A stretch of 32,287 nucleotides of DNA, from the NCBI GenBank assembly GCA_009774625.1, contig VSOB01000039.1:1-32287 (forward strand), given 5' to 3'. The stretch comes from Lachnospiraceae bacterium. GTDB lineage: Bacteria; Bacillota; Clostridia; Lachnospirales; Lachnospiraceae. This document shows positions 24,464 to 32,287 of the stretch, in pieces. Numbering within the stretch: the first letter of the stretch is position 1; every line of letters starts with the position of its first letter. Position numbers and translations under genes: made by a program. A model generated the notes under the pieces. The model was not told the origin of the DNA. It searched no databases and saw nothing but the letters and a program-made list of their open reading frames with translations.

Positions 24464-26701
24464 TCAGATTTTTACTTTTACACCCTTTGTATCCCTGCTT
24501 CCCATTTTCAGCCTGCCGGGCTTAAGTGTTTTGCCCTGGTAGGAAATGGAGGCTTCCTGTTCGCCGCCGACATAATAGACCGCTTCCACATATTCGCCGT
24601 CGCCCAGCCGCATTCCCCGCACACCCACCGCTCCCTTTTTCTTTTCCGGAATTTCCTCCAGAGACATCCTGAGAAAGCAGCCTCCCGACGACTGAAGTAC
24701 GATATCCTTCTGGTCCAGGATTACCGCTATGTTTACAAGTGTATCGCCTTCCTGCAGCTTGGTGGCGGATACTGTCCGTTTTGTCACATCAAACTCACCG
24801 CCGTCCACGATTTTCAGCATGGACAGCTTTGTGACAAAAATCACTCTGCGCAGATTCAGTTCCGTCTGACTTACGGCATACAGGATCTGTTCTGTCTGGG
24901 AATTGTAGTTGCTGATATTGTCTAACGGCACACCTTTGTCTCTGAACCTCCCAAAGGGAACATCCATTGCCTTGATGGTATGCAGCGTACCGGTATCCGT
25001 AAACAGGCAGATACGCCCCGTATTTTTGCAGGAAAAAACAAATCGGTTTTCCTGATCTGCCGCCTCCCGGTTTCTCTCGTAGGTCCCTGTATCAACGGCC
25101 TTCACATATCCGAAACGGTCCATCAGGATGATAAGCTCCATCTCTTCCGGCTTCTTCTCTTCAAATACAGCCTCCGCGCCATCCTCCACCACGGTCCGGC
25201 GTTTTCTTTTGTAGGCTTTTTTAATGGCCTCCAGTTCGTTTATAATAACGGTTGCCATAGAATCCCTGCGCTCCAGAATATCCTCATAGCGGTAAATATT
25301 GGCAAGGGTTTCCTCATGTTCTTTCACAAGGGCATCCAGTTCCAGGCCGATCAGCTTATACAGACGCATTTCCAGAATGGCATTTGCCTGCCGTTCGGTA
25401 AACCGCAATAGCTGTGCCATCACCGCAGACTCTTTGGATTTGAATTTGATGCCTTCTGTCTTGCCTTCCACCAGACAGTTTCTGGCCATCGTTCTGTCTC
25501 TGGAACCGCGCAGAATCTCAATAATCAGATCGATCACATTGCAGGCTTTGATCAATCCCTCCTGTATCTCTTTCCGCTCCTGTTCTCTGGCCAGCAATGT
25601 GGTATATTTCCGCTGCGCCAGCATGAACTGAAATTCCGCGCTGGCTTTTATGATCTGTTTAAGCCCCATCGTCTCCGGCCTGCCTTCTGCAATGGCCAGC
25701 ATATTGACACCGAACGTATCTTCCAGCCGGGTCTTTTTATAGAGCATATTCGTAAAATTTTCCACATCCGCATCTTTGCGCAGCTCTATGACGATCCGGA
25801 TCCCCTCTTTGGAGGACTGGTTGGAAATATCCACCACATCCATTGTCTTTTTGGCTTCCGCAAGGGCTGCCACATCCGACAGAAATCTGGCGATGCCGGA
25901 GCCGATCATCGGATAAGGGATCTGGGTAATCACCAGATTGGTCCTGCCGCCCTTTCCCTTTTCCGTCTCCACCCGGCCCCGTATCTTGATTTTGCCGGTT
26001 CCGGTCTCATAAATTTCTTTCAGTTCCGATTTGTTGATGACAATACCGCCGGTGGGAAAATCAGGTCCTTTGATGTATTTCATCAGTCCGGGAGTGTCAA
26101 TGGCTTCATTCTGTATATAAGCCTTAAGTGCATCAATCACCTCGCCCAGATTATGGGGCGGAATGCTGGTTGCCATGCCTACGGCGATTCCCTCCGAGCC
26201 GTTCACCAGCAGATTGGGGATCTTTACCGGCAGTACCGACGGTTCTTTTTCTGTCTCGTCAAAATTAGGGATAAAATCCACCACATCCTTGTCCAGATCG
26301 GCAAGGAATGCCTCTTGTGTGATCTTCTGCAGCCGGGCCTCTGTATAACGCATGGCAGCAGCGCCGTCACCCTCAATGTTGCCGAAATTGCCGTGACCGT
26401 CGATCAGCGGCAGCCCTTTTTTAAACTCCTGGGTCATCACCACCAGCGCTTCATAGATGGAACTGTCTCCGTGCGGATGGTACTTGCCCATCGTATCACC
26501 CACGATACGGGCGCTTTTCCGATAGGGCCTGTCATAGCGGATGCCCAGTTCATACATATCATAGAGGGTACGCCTCTGCACCGGCTTCAGCCCGTCCCGC
26601 ACATCAGGCAGTGCGCGGGCTATGATTACGCTCATGGCATAGTCGATATATGACTTCTGCATCAGCTCCGAATATTCGGTTTTTATAATTCTTTCATTCA
26701 T
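24464..26701 (-). CDS. parC: type IIA topoisomerase subunit A, ParC-like
   Basis: A 745-residue DNA breakage subunit. The winged-helix and tower core is clear: Tyr119 in AAAMRYTEARL is the active-site tyrosine, and the quinolone-region residues are Ser80 and Glu84 in KYHPHGDSSIYEA, the usual susceptible type. The C-terminal propeller (about 500-745) lacks the QRRGGKG GyrA box, and the protein is shorter than typical GyrA. I therefore call it topoisomerase IV subunit A (decatenation) rather than gyrase. Clostridial paralogues are often labelled either way, so gyrA-type activity is not excluded. It lies 12 bases after parE in the same operon. Confidence 0.88.
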   Translation of the reverse strand: MNERIIKTEYSELMQKSYIDYAMSVIIARALPDVRDGLKPVQRRTLYDMYELGIRYDRPYRKSARIVGDTMGKYHPHGDSSIYEALVVMTQEFKKGLPLIDGHGNFGNIEGDGAAAMRYTEARLQKITQEAFLADLDKDVVDFIPNFDETEKEPSVLPVKIPNLLVNGSEGIAVGMATSIPPHNLGEVIDALKAYIQNEAIDTPGLMKYIKGPDFPTGGIVINKSELKEIYETGTGKIKIRGRVETEKGKGGRTNLVITQIPYPMIGSGIARFLSDVAALAEAKKTMDVVDISNQSSKEGIRIVIELRKDADVENFTNMLYKKTRLEDTFGVNMLAIAEGRPETMGLKQIIKASAEFQFMLAQRKYTTLLAREQERKEIQEGLIKACNVIDLIIEILRGSRDRTMARNCLVEGKTEGIKFKSKESAVMAQLLRFTERQANAILEMRLYKLIGLELDALVKEHEETLANIYRYEDILERRDSMATVIINELEAIKKAYKRKRRTVVEDGAEAVFEEKKPEEMELIILMDRFGYVKAVDTGTYERNREAADQENRFVFSCKNTGRICLFTDTGTLHTIKAMDVPFGRFRDKGVPLDNISNYNSQTEQILYAVSQTELNLRRVIFVTKLSMLKIVDGGEFDVTKRTVSATKLQEGDTLVNIAVILDQKDIVLQSSGGCFLRMSLEEIPEKKKGAVGVRGMRLGDGEYVEAVYYVGGEQEASISYQGKTLKPGRLKMGSRDTKGVKVKI

Positions 26702-26713
26702 GGTTTACAGCTC

Positions 26714-28636
26714 CTATATATCCAACTGGGCGTCGGTGGCATGATGATAAATAAAAGCCTTTCTGGGCGGTACTTCCGTCCCCATCAGCATCCCTGTTAC
26801 ATCGGAAGCCATGCGGGCATCTTCGATTTCCACCAGCTTCAGCATGCGTGTCTCCGGATTCAGCGTCGTCTCCCAGAGCTGGTCCGCATCCATTTCTCCC
26901 AGCCCCTTATACCGCTGCAGGGTAAAAGGGCCTTTGTGACGCTTCCGATACCGCTCCAGCGCTTTATCGTCATATAGATATTCTTCCGCTCCTCTGGCCG
27001 GCATGGCCTTGTACAGAGGCGGCATGGCAATGTATACATGCCCTTCATAAATCAGCTCCGGCATAAACCGGTAAAACAAAGTCAGCAGCAGAGTGGAAAT
27101 GTGCGCCCCGTCCACATCCGCATCGGCCATAATAATGATTTTGTCATAACGCAGTCTGCTGATATCAAAATCATTGCCGTACCCTTCGGAAAAACCGCAG
27201 CCAAAGGCATTGATCATAGTCTTGATTTCCGCATTGGCCAATACTTTGTCGATGCTGGCTTTCTCCACGTTCAGTATCTTGCCCCGGATGGGAAGGATCG
27301 CCTGAAACATCCGGTTTCTGGCCGTTTTGGCGCTGCCGCCTGCAGAATCTCCCTCTACAATAAAAATATCACATTTGGATGCATCCCGGCTTTCGCAATT
27401 GGCCAGTTTGCCGTTGGAATCAAAGGAAAATTTCTGTTTCGTCAGCATGTTGGTTCTGGCCTTTTCCTCTGCCTTCCGGATTTTCGCCGCCTTTTCCGCA
27501 CAGCCGATAATCTTTTTCAGCACTTCCAGATTCCGGTCAAAGTAACGCTGTATTTCCTCCCCGGCAACCTTGGCCACCGCCTTGGCCGCATCCTGATTGT
27601 CCAGCTTTGTTTTTGTCTGTCCTTCAAATCTGGGATCCGGATGTTTAATGGAAATCACCGCGGTCATACCGCCCCGGATGTCGGCTCCGGTGAAATTCAC
27701 ATCCTTTTCCTTTAATATGTTCAGCTCTCTGGCATAATTGTTGATGACCGTGGTAAAGACCGTTTTAAAGCCGGTCAGATGGGTGCCGCCCTCTGCATTG
27801 TAGATATTGTTGCAGAACCCCATAATGGTTTCATGAAACTCATTCACGTACTGAAATGCCAGCTCTACGGAAATGCCCTCACTCTCCCCGCTGCAGAAAA
27901 TCACCTCATGCACCACCTCTTTGGACTTGTTCATATCCTTAATAAAGCCGGTGATGCCGTCCGGTTCATGAAATTCCAGGATTTCCGCTTCCTCTCCCCG
28001 TCTGTCCTCAAACCGGATCGTCAGATGCGGATTCAGATATGCGGTTTCATGCAGGCGGCTCTTTACTTCATCTTCCCGGAAACGGGTCCTGTCAAAAATG
28101 GTGTCGTCCGGCAGAAAGGTGATGGTGGTGCCGGTCTCCTTTGTCCTGCCAATTACCGGAAGCAGACCGCCCTCCAATTCCACGGCCGGATTGCCCCGCT
28201 CATATTTGTCCTCATAGATACATCCGTCGCGTTTGACCTGTACGGTCAACCAGGTGGACAGGGCGTTGACAACGGAGGAACCTACGCCATGAAGACCGCC
28301 GCTGGTTTTATAAACGGTATCGTCAAACTTTCCCCCCGCATGCAGCGTAGTAAAAACAAGCCGTTCCGCGCTGATGCCCTTTTCATGCATTCCCACCGGA
28401 ATCCCCCGGCCATTATCAGAAACGGTGGCAGAACCGTCTGCGTTCAAAATCACTGCGATCTGTGTGCAGTATCCTGCCAGATGTTCATCCACCGCATTGT
28501 CTACAATCTCATAAATCAAATGGTTCAAACCCTTTGTGGATACACTGCCGATGTACATGCCGGGCCGCATCCTGACTGCTTCCAACCCCTCCAGAACCGT
28601 GATACTGGAAGCGTCATAGGTTTCCTTCTTTGCCAT
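26714..28636 (-). CDS. parE: type IIA topoisomerase subunit B, ParE-like
   Basis: A 640-residue ATPase subunit starting at ATG 28636 (MAKKETYDASSITVLEGLEAVRMRPGMYIG), with AGAGG nine bases upstream. A TTG at 28702 in the same frame overlaps the -35 box of the promoter and is rejected. The GHKL ATPase site includes EIVDNAVDE, DNGRGIPVG and the SGGLHGVG loop. The TOPRIM domain has EGDSAGGSA (about 428-436) and DADVDGAHI (about 505-513) for the catalytic magnesium. It is shorter than Gram-negative GyrB and pairs with the ParC-like subunit next to it. The cobalamin operon ends only 13 bases upstream of the promoter, with no visible terminator. Confidence 0.9.
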   Translation of the reverse strand: MAKKETYDASSITVLEGLEAVRMRPGMYIGSVSTKGLNHLIYEIVDNAVDEHLAGYCTQIAVILNADGSATVSDNGRGIPVGMHEKGISAERLVFTTLHAGGKFDDTVYKTSGGLHGVGSSVVNALSTWLTVQVKRDGCIYEDKYERGNPAVELEGGLLPVIGRTKETGTTITFLPDDTIFDRTRFREDEVKSRLHETAYLNPHLTIRFEDRRGEEAEILEFHEPDGITGFIKDMNKSKEVVHEVIFCSGESEGISVELAFQYVNEFHETIMGFCNNIYNAEGGTHLTGFKTVFTTVINNYARELNILKEKDVNFTGADIRGGMTAVISIKHPDPRFEGQTKTKLDNQDAAKAVAKVAGEEIQRYFDRNLEVLKKIIGCAEKAAKIRKAEEKARTNMLTKQKFSFDSNGKLANCESRDASKCDIFIVEGDSAGGSAKTARNRMFQAILPIRGKILNVEKASIDKVLANAEIKTMINAFGCGFSEGYGNDFDISRLRYDKIIIMADADVDGAHISTLLLTLFYRFMPELIYEGHVYIAMPPLYKAMPARGAEEYLYDDKALERYRKRHKGPFTLQRYKGLGEMDADQLWETTLNPETRMLKLVEIEDARMASDVTGMLMGTEVPPRKAFIYHHATDAQLDI

Positions 28637-28672
28637 TGCTGCCAACCTCTTTTTCCCAAATTTATCCTTTAC

Positions 28673-28702
28673 AATATATACCATAGGCCGGACTTTCGTC
28701 AA
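28673..28702 (-). promoter_or_regulatory. promoter of the parE-parC-rsmD-coaD operon
   Basis: Leftward TTGACG (28702-28697) is followed by TATATATT (28680-28673), giving a -10 of TATATA at 16 bases or TATATT at 18 bases. The predicted start of transcription is near 28667, about 30 bases before the parE ATG. It lies directly after the cobQ stop codon. Confidence 0.65.
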
Positions 28703-28715
28703 ATTTAATTATCCG

Positions 28716-30236
28716 TCAGGACATTCCGATCATATGATAGATGGCTTTCAGATCTGTATGCTCCCTGACGATATCCGCCAACAGGTCATACTGGCTGTTT
28801 TTATAGGTCAGATAATCTATCTGCTTTCTGCCGGTCCATGCCAGTCCCTTCCGGTCAAATAAGAGCTGCACCAGATTGCTGCAAAAGCTGCCGGATTCAA
28901 AGATTCCGTGCACATAGGTTCCCATACAGCTTCCCGATACAAAACCGTCCTGCTGTCTGGTATCATCGTCCAGATGCCGGATAGAGGAAAGCCGCCCCAG
29001 CTCTTCCATGCTTTCCGTTCTGCCCATATGGATCTCATATCCGGAAAAAGTGCTGCCGGATAAGGACTGGTAAATCTGGTTGCCTCCGCTTCCGATCGGA
29101 AGAATCTCACCGGATACCCTGCTGCGCACCTTCATTTCTTCAAACACAGTCCGCAGAGGAAGCAGATCCATCCCCCGCATCCGTCCTTCCCATTCCAGAC
29201 AGTGCGGATCCGAAAGCTCCCGTCCCATCATCTGAAAGCCGCCGCAGATGCCCATCAGCAGACTGATGTTTTTATGCACCAGGGTTTTGATTTTTTTCTC
29301 TATTCCATTTTCCCGCATCCAATACAAATCATGCATGGTATTTTTCGTGCCCGGCAGCAAAATCAGATCCGGTGTCCCCAGTTCCCGCAGAGTGGAAACA
29401 TAGCGCAGTGATACATTTTCAATATTTTCCAGCGGATTGAAATCCGTAAAATTGGAAATATGGGGCAGACGGATCACCACAATATCAATCAATTCCGGCC
29501 GTCTGCCGGAAAGCAGCCGTTCCGCCATCGAATCTTCATCGTCCAGATCCAGTTCTGTATAAGGGATCACCCCTGTCACCGGAATGCGGCACCGGTCATA
29601 CAGCATCCCGATGCCCGGCTCCAGCAGACGCCTGTCTCCCCGGAACTTATTCATGATAAATCCCTTTACCCGTTTCTTTTCCGACTCTTCCAGAAGGGCC
29701 ACCGTGCCGTAAAGCTGTGCAAACACGCCGCCCCTGTCGATGTCTCCGACCAGCAGTACGGGCGCATCCACCATCTCCGCCAGTCCCATATTCACGATAT
29801 CGTATTCCCGCAGGTTGATTTCCGCCGGACTGCCTGCTCCTTCTATGATAATAATCCCATATTTGCGCTCCAGCTTATGATAGGCCTTAAGCACCTCCGG
29901 AATATATTCTTTCTTTTTCCGGTAATATTCTTCCGCTTTCATATTGCCCACCACTTCTCCGTTGACAATGACCTGAGAACCCATTTCGGAATTGGGCTTC
30001 AGCAATATGGGGTTCATGGCAATCTCCGGAAAGATCCCGGCTGCCTCAGCCTGCATAACCTGCGCCCGTCCCATTTCCAGACCTTCCGCCGTAATATAGG
30101 AATTCAGCGCCATATTCTGTGATTTAAAAGGCGCCGCCGAAAAACCGTCCTGCATAAGTACCCGCAGCAGCCCTGCCGTAAACAGGCTCTTGCCCACATT
30201 GGACATCGTTCCCTGAATCATCAAATTGCCCTTCAT
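28716..30236 (-). CDS. cobQ: cobyric acid synthase
   Basis: A 506-residue glutamine amidotransferase that amidates four side chains of adenosylcobyrinic acid a,c-diamide in coenzyme B12 synthesis (CbiP in the anaerobic naming). The N-terminal ATP-binding domain begins MIQGTMSNVGKSLFTAGLLRVL and includes PFKSQNMALNS, EGAGSPAEINLRE and LLVGDIDRGGVFAQLYGT. The C-terminal class I amidotransferase domain has Cys331 in LMGICGGFQMMG and His443 in GTYVHGIFE. Its start lies one base after the stop of the CobD-like gene, implying coupling. There is no visible terminator after it, so transcripts may read into parE. Confidence 0.96.
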   Translation of the reverse strand: MKGNLMIQGTMSNVGKSLFTAGLLRVLMQDGFSAAPFKSQNMALNSYITAEGLEMGRAQVMQAEAAGIFPEIAMNPILLKPNSEMGSQVIVNGEVVGNMKAEEYYRKKKEYIPEVLKAYHKLERKYGIIIIEGAGSPAEINLREYDIVNMGLAEMVDAPVLLVGDIDRGGVFAQLYGTVALLEESEKKRVKGFIMNKFRGDRRLLEPGIGMLYDRCRIPVTGVIPYTELDLDDEDSMAERLLSGRRPELIDIVVIRLPHISNFTDFNPLENIENVSLRYVSTLRELGTPDLILLPGTKNTMHDLYWMRENGIEKKIKTLVHKNISLLMGICGGFQMMGRELSDPHCLEWEGRMRGMDLLPLRTVFEEMKVRSRVSGEILPIGSGGNQIYQSLSGSTFSGYEIHMGRTESMEELGRLSSIRHLDDDTRQQDGFVSGSCMGTYVHGIFESGSFCSNLVQLLFDRKGLAWTGRKQIDYLTYKNSQYDLLADIVREHTDLKAIYHMIGMS

Positions 30237-30237
30237 C

Positions 30238-31353
30238 CTATCGCCCCTTTGTCAAACGTTTGATCTCTTCCAATAAGGTTTCGTTTTCCTGTCTGGTTCT
30301 GACTGCAATACGATACCAGCCCCGGCCCAGTCCGTCAAACCCGGCACAGTCCCGGATCAGAATGCCCCGCTTAAGAAGCCCTTCACACAGAGGATAACCG
30401 GTATAAAAGCAGAGAAAATTGGCATCTCCCGGAAGGAGGCGCATCCCCGGCTTTTCCAGGAAAGTCCTCAGAAATTTCCGCTCTGTGCAGATCAGCCCCC
30501 TCGATTGACTTATATAGTCAATACATTTTCCCGAATCCAGCGCAGTCAATCCAGCAAATTGTGCCAGATTGGACACATTCCAGCAGGGAAGCTGAGCCTG
30601 CAGCCGTCCGGCAGCTTCCCCGTTTCCGCAGATACAGTATCCCAGCCGGACGCCCGGCATAGCATAGAGCTTGGTAAACGCCTTCAGCAAAATCAGATTC
30701 GGATAAGCACTTACCCAGGACGTATCCAGAAGCCTTTTTATATATGTTTTATCCGTTCCACATTCCTCTTCTTCCCCGCTCTCTATTGCCAGTTCCCGGA
30801 AGCACTCATCCAGAATAACCACAATCCCGTTTTCCAGACAGCGCTCCAACACCCTGTCAAGCAGCTTTGGCCGGATCAGATTGCCCACCGGATTATTGGG
30901 ATTACCTAAAAACAGCATATCCACTTCCGGTGTCAGCCGCTCCAGCACCTCATCAGTCAGCGCAAAATCCTGTTCCTCTTTCAAGCTGTCATATCGTATA
31001 TCAGCGCCCACTGCCAGAAGCGCCCGCTCATATTCCGAAAAAGAAGGCACCGGCAACACGGCAGTCACAGGCCCCTCCTGCGCTGCGGCCCGGACAATGG
31101 CCCAGATCAGTTCACTGGCGCCGTTGCCGCATACGATATGCTCCTTCGGAACGCTGTGATAAACCGACAGGGCCTTCCGCAGTCTGCTGCAGTCCGGATC
31201 CGGATACCATTCCCACAGGTTATCATCTTTGCAGGCAGCCTTCTGCAGTACCTTACGGACATAGTCCGGCAGCCCCATCGGATTGGTGTTTACGGAAAAA
31301 TCCTGTGTGATAAAACGGCCATATCGGTTTCCTCCATGCGCCTGCTCTGCCAT
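30238..31353 (-). CDS. cobD: CobD-like L-threonine-phosphate decarboxylase
   Basis: A 371-residue class I/II PLP enzyme that is expected to make (R)-1-amino-2-propanol phosphate, the linker of the cobalamin nucleotide loop. HGGNRYGRFITQDFSVNTNPMG near the N-terminus is the family start. NPNNPVG is at 151-157, VVILDECFREL includes the PLP-nitrogen Asp, and the Schiff-base lysine is Lys228 in AFTKLYAMPGVRLGY. I chose ATG 31353 because AGGAGG lies seven bases upstream; the open frame extends 43 codons further but would overlap cbiC. Histidinol-phosphate aminotransferases look similar, but the neighbouring cbiC and cobQ favour the B12 role. Confidence 0.88.
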   Translation of the reverse strand: MAEQAHGGNRYGRFITQDFSVNTNPMGLPDYVRKVLQKAACKDDNLWEWYPDPDCSRLRKALSVYHSVPKEHIVCGNGASELIWAIVRAAAQEGPVTAVLPVPSFSEYERALLAVGADIRYDSLKEEQDFALTDEVLERLTPEVDMLFLGNPNNPVGNLIRPKLLDRVLERCLENGIVVILDECFRELAIESGEEEECGTDKTYIKRLLDTSWVSAYPNLILLKAFTKLYAMPGVRLGYCICGNGEAAGRLQAQLPCWNVSNLAQFAGLTALDSGKCIDYISQSRGLICTERKFLRTFLEKPGMRLLPGDANFLCFYTGYPLCEGLLKRGILIRDCAGFDGLGRGWYRIAVRTRQENETLLEEIKRLTKGR

Positions 31354-31375
31354 ATGCTCCCCTCCTCTTACTTTC

Positions 31376-32011
31376 CTATCCGCGCCCGGCCGTTTCGTAC
31401 AGCAGGGCATTGAAAATCGCTGCCGCCACATTGCTGCCGCCCTTTCTGCCTCTGGGCACGATGCAGGGAATGCCGGAAGCAATCAGCCGTTCCTTTGCCT
31501 CTGTCACATTGACAAAGCCCACCGGCGCACCGATGACAAAGCCGGGACGGATCCGTCCCTCCTGCGCCAGCTCCACCAGCCGTATCAGAGCCGTGGGCGC
31601 ATTGCCGATCACATAGAAACAGGATTCCTTCGCCTGCACGGTTTTCTCCATGCTGACCACGGCCCGTGTCACCTGCCTCTGCCTGGCGAGCCGTGCCACT
31701 TCTTCATCCGCCATATAACACAGCACCTTTCCCCCCAGCCTGCCAAGTACCCTTTCATTGATGCCGGCCCTGGCCATATTGGTATCTGTCACCACACTGC
31801 TGCCCAGACGCAGCGCCCTGACAGCCGCTTCCATACTCCCCTCCGAAAAATACAGACTGTCCAGATAGGAAAAATCCGCCGTCGTATGGATCACCCGCTG
31901 TATCACGGGAGCATACGCCTTTGGAAGCTCCCTGTCCATCCGCCTGATTTCTTCTGCTATAATACGGAAACTCTCCGCTTCGATTTCTTCCGGCCTGAAA
32001 TAATCTGCCAT
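31376..32011 (-). CDS. cbiC: cobalt-precorrin-8 methylmutase
   Basis: A 211-residue CobH/CbiC-type enzyme that moves the C-11 methyl group to C-12 to give cobyrinic acid. The catalytic His is His42 in RVIHTTADFSY. SSVVTDTNMARAGIN, YVIGNAPTALIRLVEL and the C-terminal GFVIGAPVGFVNVTEAKERL and VPRGRKGGSNVAAAIFNALL are all family blocks. The start at ATG 32011 has AAAGGG about eight bases upstream; an ATG at 32065 lies at the predicted -10 box and is rejected. The gene leads directly into cobD with a 22-base gap. Confidence 0.95.
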   Translation of the reverse strand: MADYFRPEEIEAESFRIIAEEIRRMDRELPKAYAPVIQRVIHTTADFSYLDSLYFSEGSMEAAVRALRLGSSVVTDTNMARAGINERVLGRLGGKVLCYMADEEVARLARQRQVTRAVVSMEKTVQAKESCFYVIGNAPTALIRLVELAQEGRIRPGFVIGAPVGFVNVTEAKERLIASGIPCIVPRGRKGGSNVAAAIFNALLYETAGRG

Positions 32012-32036
32012 ACCTCTTCCCTTTCTCTCCGTTATC

Positions 32037-32073
32037 GGGCAGGTAAACCCCCTGCCCAAACTCATATATTATA
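32037..32073 (-). promoter_or_regulatory. possible -10 box and leader hairpin before cbiC
   Basis: Reading leftwards, TATAAT (32073-32068) is followed by a perfect 7-base hairpin, GGGCAGG pairing with CCTGCCC at 32057-32037, then the cbiC ribosome-binding site. No -35 box is evident. The leader would be about 50 bases, so there is no room for a cobalamin riboswitch. The hairpin may affect cbiC translation or simply end an upstream transcript. Confidence 0.3.
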
Positions 32074-32213
32074 ACGATACCACAAATCTCCGTTTATGGA
32101 CAGATTCATCAAAAATTTCACAGGGCAAACACGCATAACGACAGACAACTTTATCGCTTTTCATCCACGTAACTGCCTGTCTGTATCGCCGGATGCGTTC
32201 CCAAAAAAATTTT

Positions 32214-32287
32214 TTAAATCCAAACACCCCAACAGTAAACGATCCCTCTGCACACCATCAGCAGCAAAAGCGTAAGAACCGCCGTCC
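32214..32287 (-). CDS. possible C-terminal tail of a membrane protein (5' part outside window)
   Basis: In one minus-strand frame the edge of the window encodes TAVLTLLLLMVCRGIVYCWG followed by three residues and a TAA at 32214. This is a hydrophobic stretch of the kind that ends an integral membrane protein. CbiB, the cobalamin-side membrane enzyme, would fit the neighbours, but the fragment is too short to say. A second frame is also open for about 42 codons but has no such pattern. The 200 bases between here and cbiC contain no other gene that I can see. Confidence 0.3.
   Translation of the reverse strand, partial: TAVLTLLLLMVCRGIVYCWGVWI

Noticed and set aside
24464..28636. Naming the topoisomerase genes gyrA and gyrB.
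   Set aside because: No GyrA box is seen in the C-terminal propeller and the A subunit is short; ParC/ParE fits better.
28637..28702. A 22-residue extension of ParE from TTG 28702.
   Set aside because: The TTG is part of the TTGACG -35 box, and the ATG at 28636 gives the usual family start.
31354..31482. A 43-residue extension of the CobD-like protein.
   Set aside because: It would overlap the cbiC coding region, has no motif, and AGGAGG stands seven bases before ATG 31353.
32160..32286. A second open minus-strand frame (about 42 codons) at the window edge.
   Set aside because: It has no compositional or motif support; the frame ending in a hydrophobic helix is the better candidate, and even that is weak.
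1..32287. Search by eye for CRISPR arrays, tRNA genes, T-box leaders, insertion sequences and integrase genes.
   Set aside because: No regularly spaced repeat, cloverleaf, transposase or integrase motif was found.

Overview
The window looks like chromosomal DNA from an anaerobic, spore-forming Firmicute of the Lachnospiraceae type (gut Clostridia). The reasons are a YlbJ-like sporulation membrane protein, a RecU resolvase, cobalamin genes of the anaerobic cbi type, a second type IIA topoisomerase pair, strong AGGAGG ribosome-binding sites, and a secreted M60 mucinase-like protease. Base composition is close to half G+C by eye. Nearly all genes are on the minus strand; only ylbJ is on the plus strand. 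I see no tRNA, rRNA, CRISPR array, insertion sequence or prophage gene.

Layout in order of minus-strand transcription, from the right edge leftwards. (1) 32287-28716: a cobalamin cluster, with a possible membrane-protein tail at the edge, cbiC, a CobD-like PLP enzyme and cbiP/cobQ. (2) 28636-21624: parE-parC-rsmD-coaD from its own promoter, then a structured intergenic element, a DivIVA-like coiled-coil protein and a secreted N-acetylmuramoyl-L-alanine amidase, ended by a strong terminator. (3) 21433-14331: a promoter, a very large secreted M60 peptidase with a dockerin-like segment, a membrane-anchored protein with a cohesin-like domain, and a terminator. (4) 14262-12870: an ECF sigma factor overlapping its putative membrane anti-sigma factor, then an unknown coiled-coil gene (12739-11921) that converges on ylbJ over two perfect hairpins. 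(5) 10826-4541: a housekeeping run of rsuA-type pseudouridine synthase, HAD phosphatase, YgiQ radical SAM protein, SDR, unknown membrane protein, RluA-type pseudouridine synthase and recU. (6) 4530-1: a histidine operon from a near-consensus promoter, with a HisZ-HisG fusion, HisD, and a HisIE carrying an extra N-terminal HisF-like domain. The last gene leaves the window.

Two things stand out. The first is the two-gene surface system at 14407-21287: a roughly 1,820-residue gluzincin protease with no visible anchor of its own but a dockerin-like calcium-loop segment, transcribed with a type I membrane protein bearing a cohesin-like domain. This suggests a minimal, cell-anchored protease made of two non-covalently joined parts. 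The second is the histidine operon, where two normally separate regulatory or catalytic modules are fused in unusual ways: HisZ to HisG, and a HisF-like barrel that has lost both catalytic aspartates to HisIE. All functional statements rest on motifs read by eye; no database search was run.
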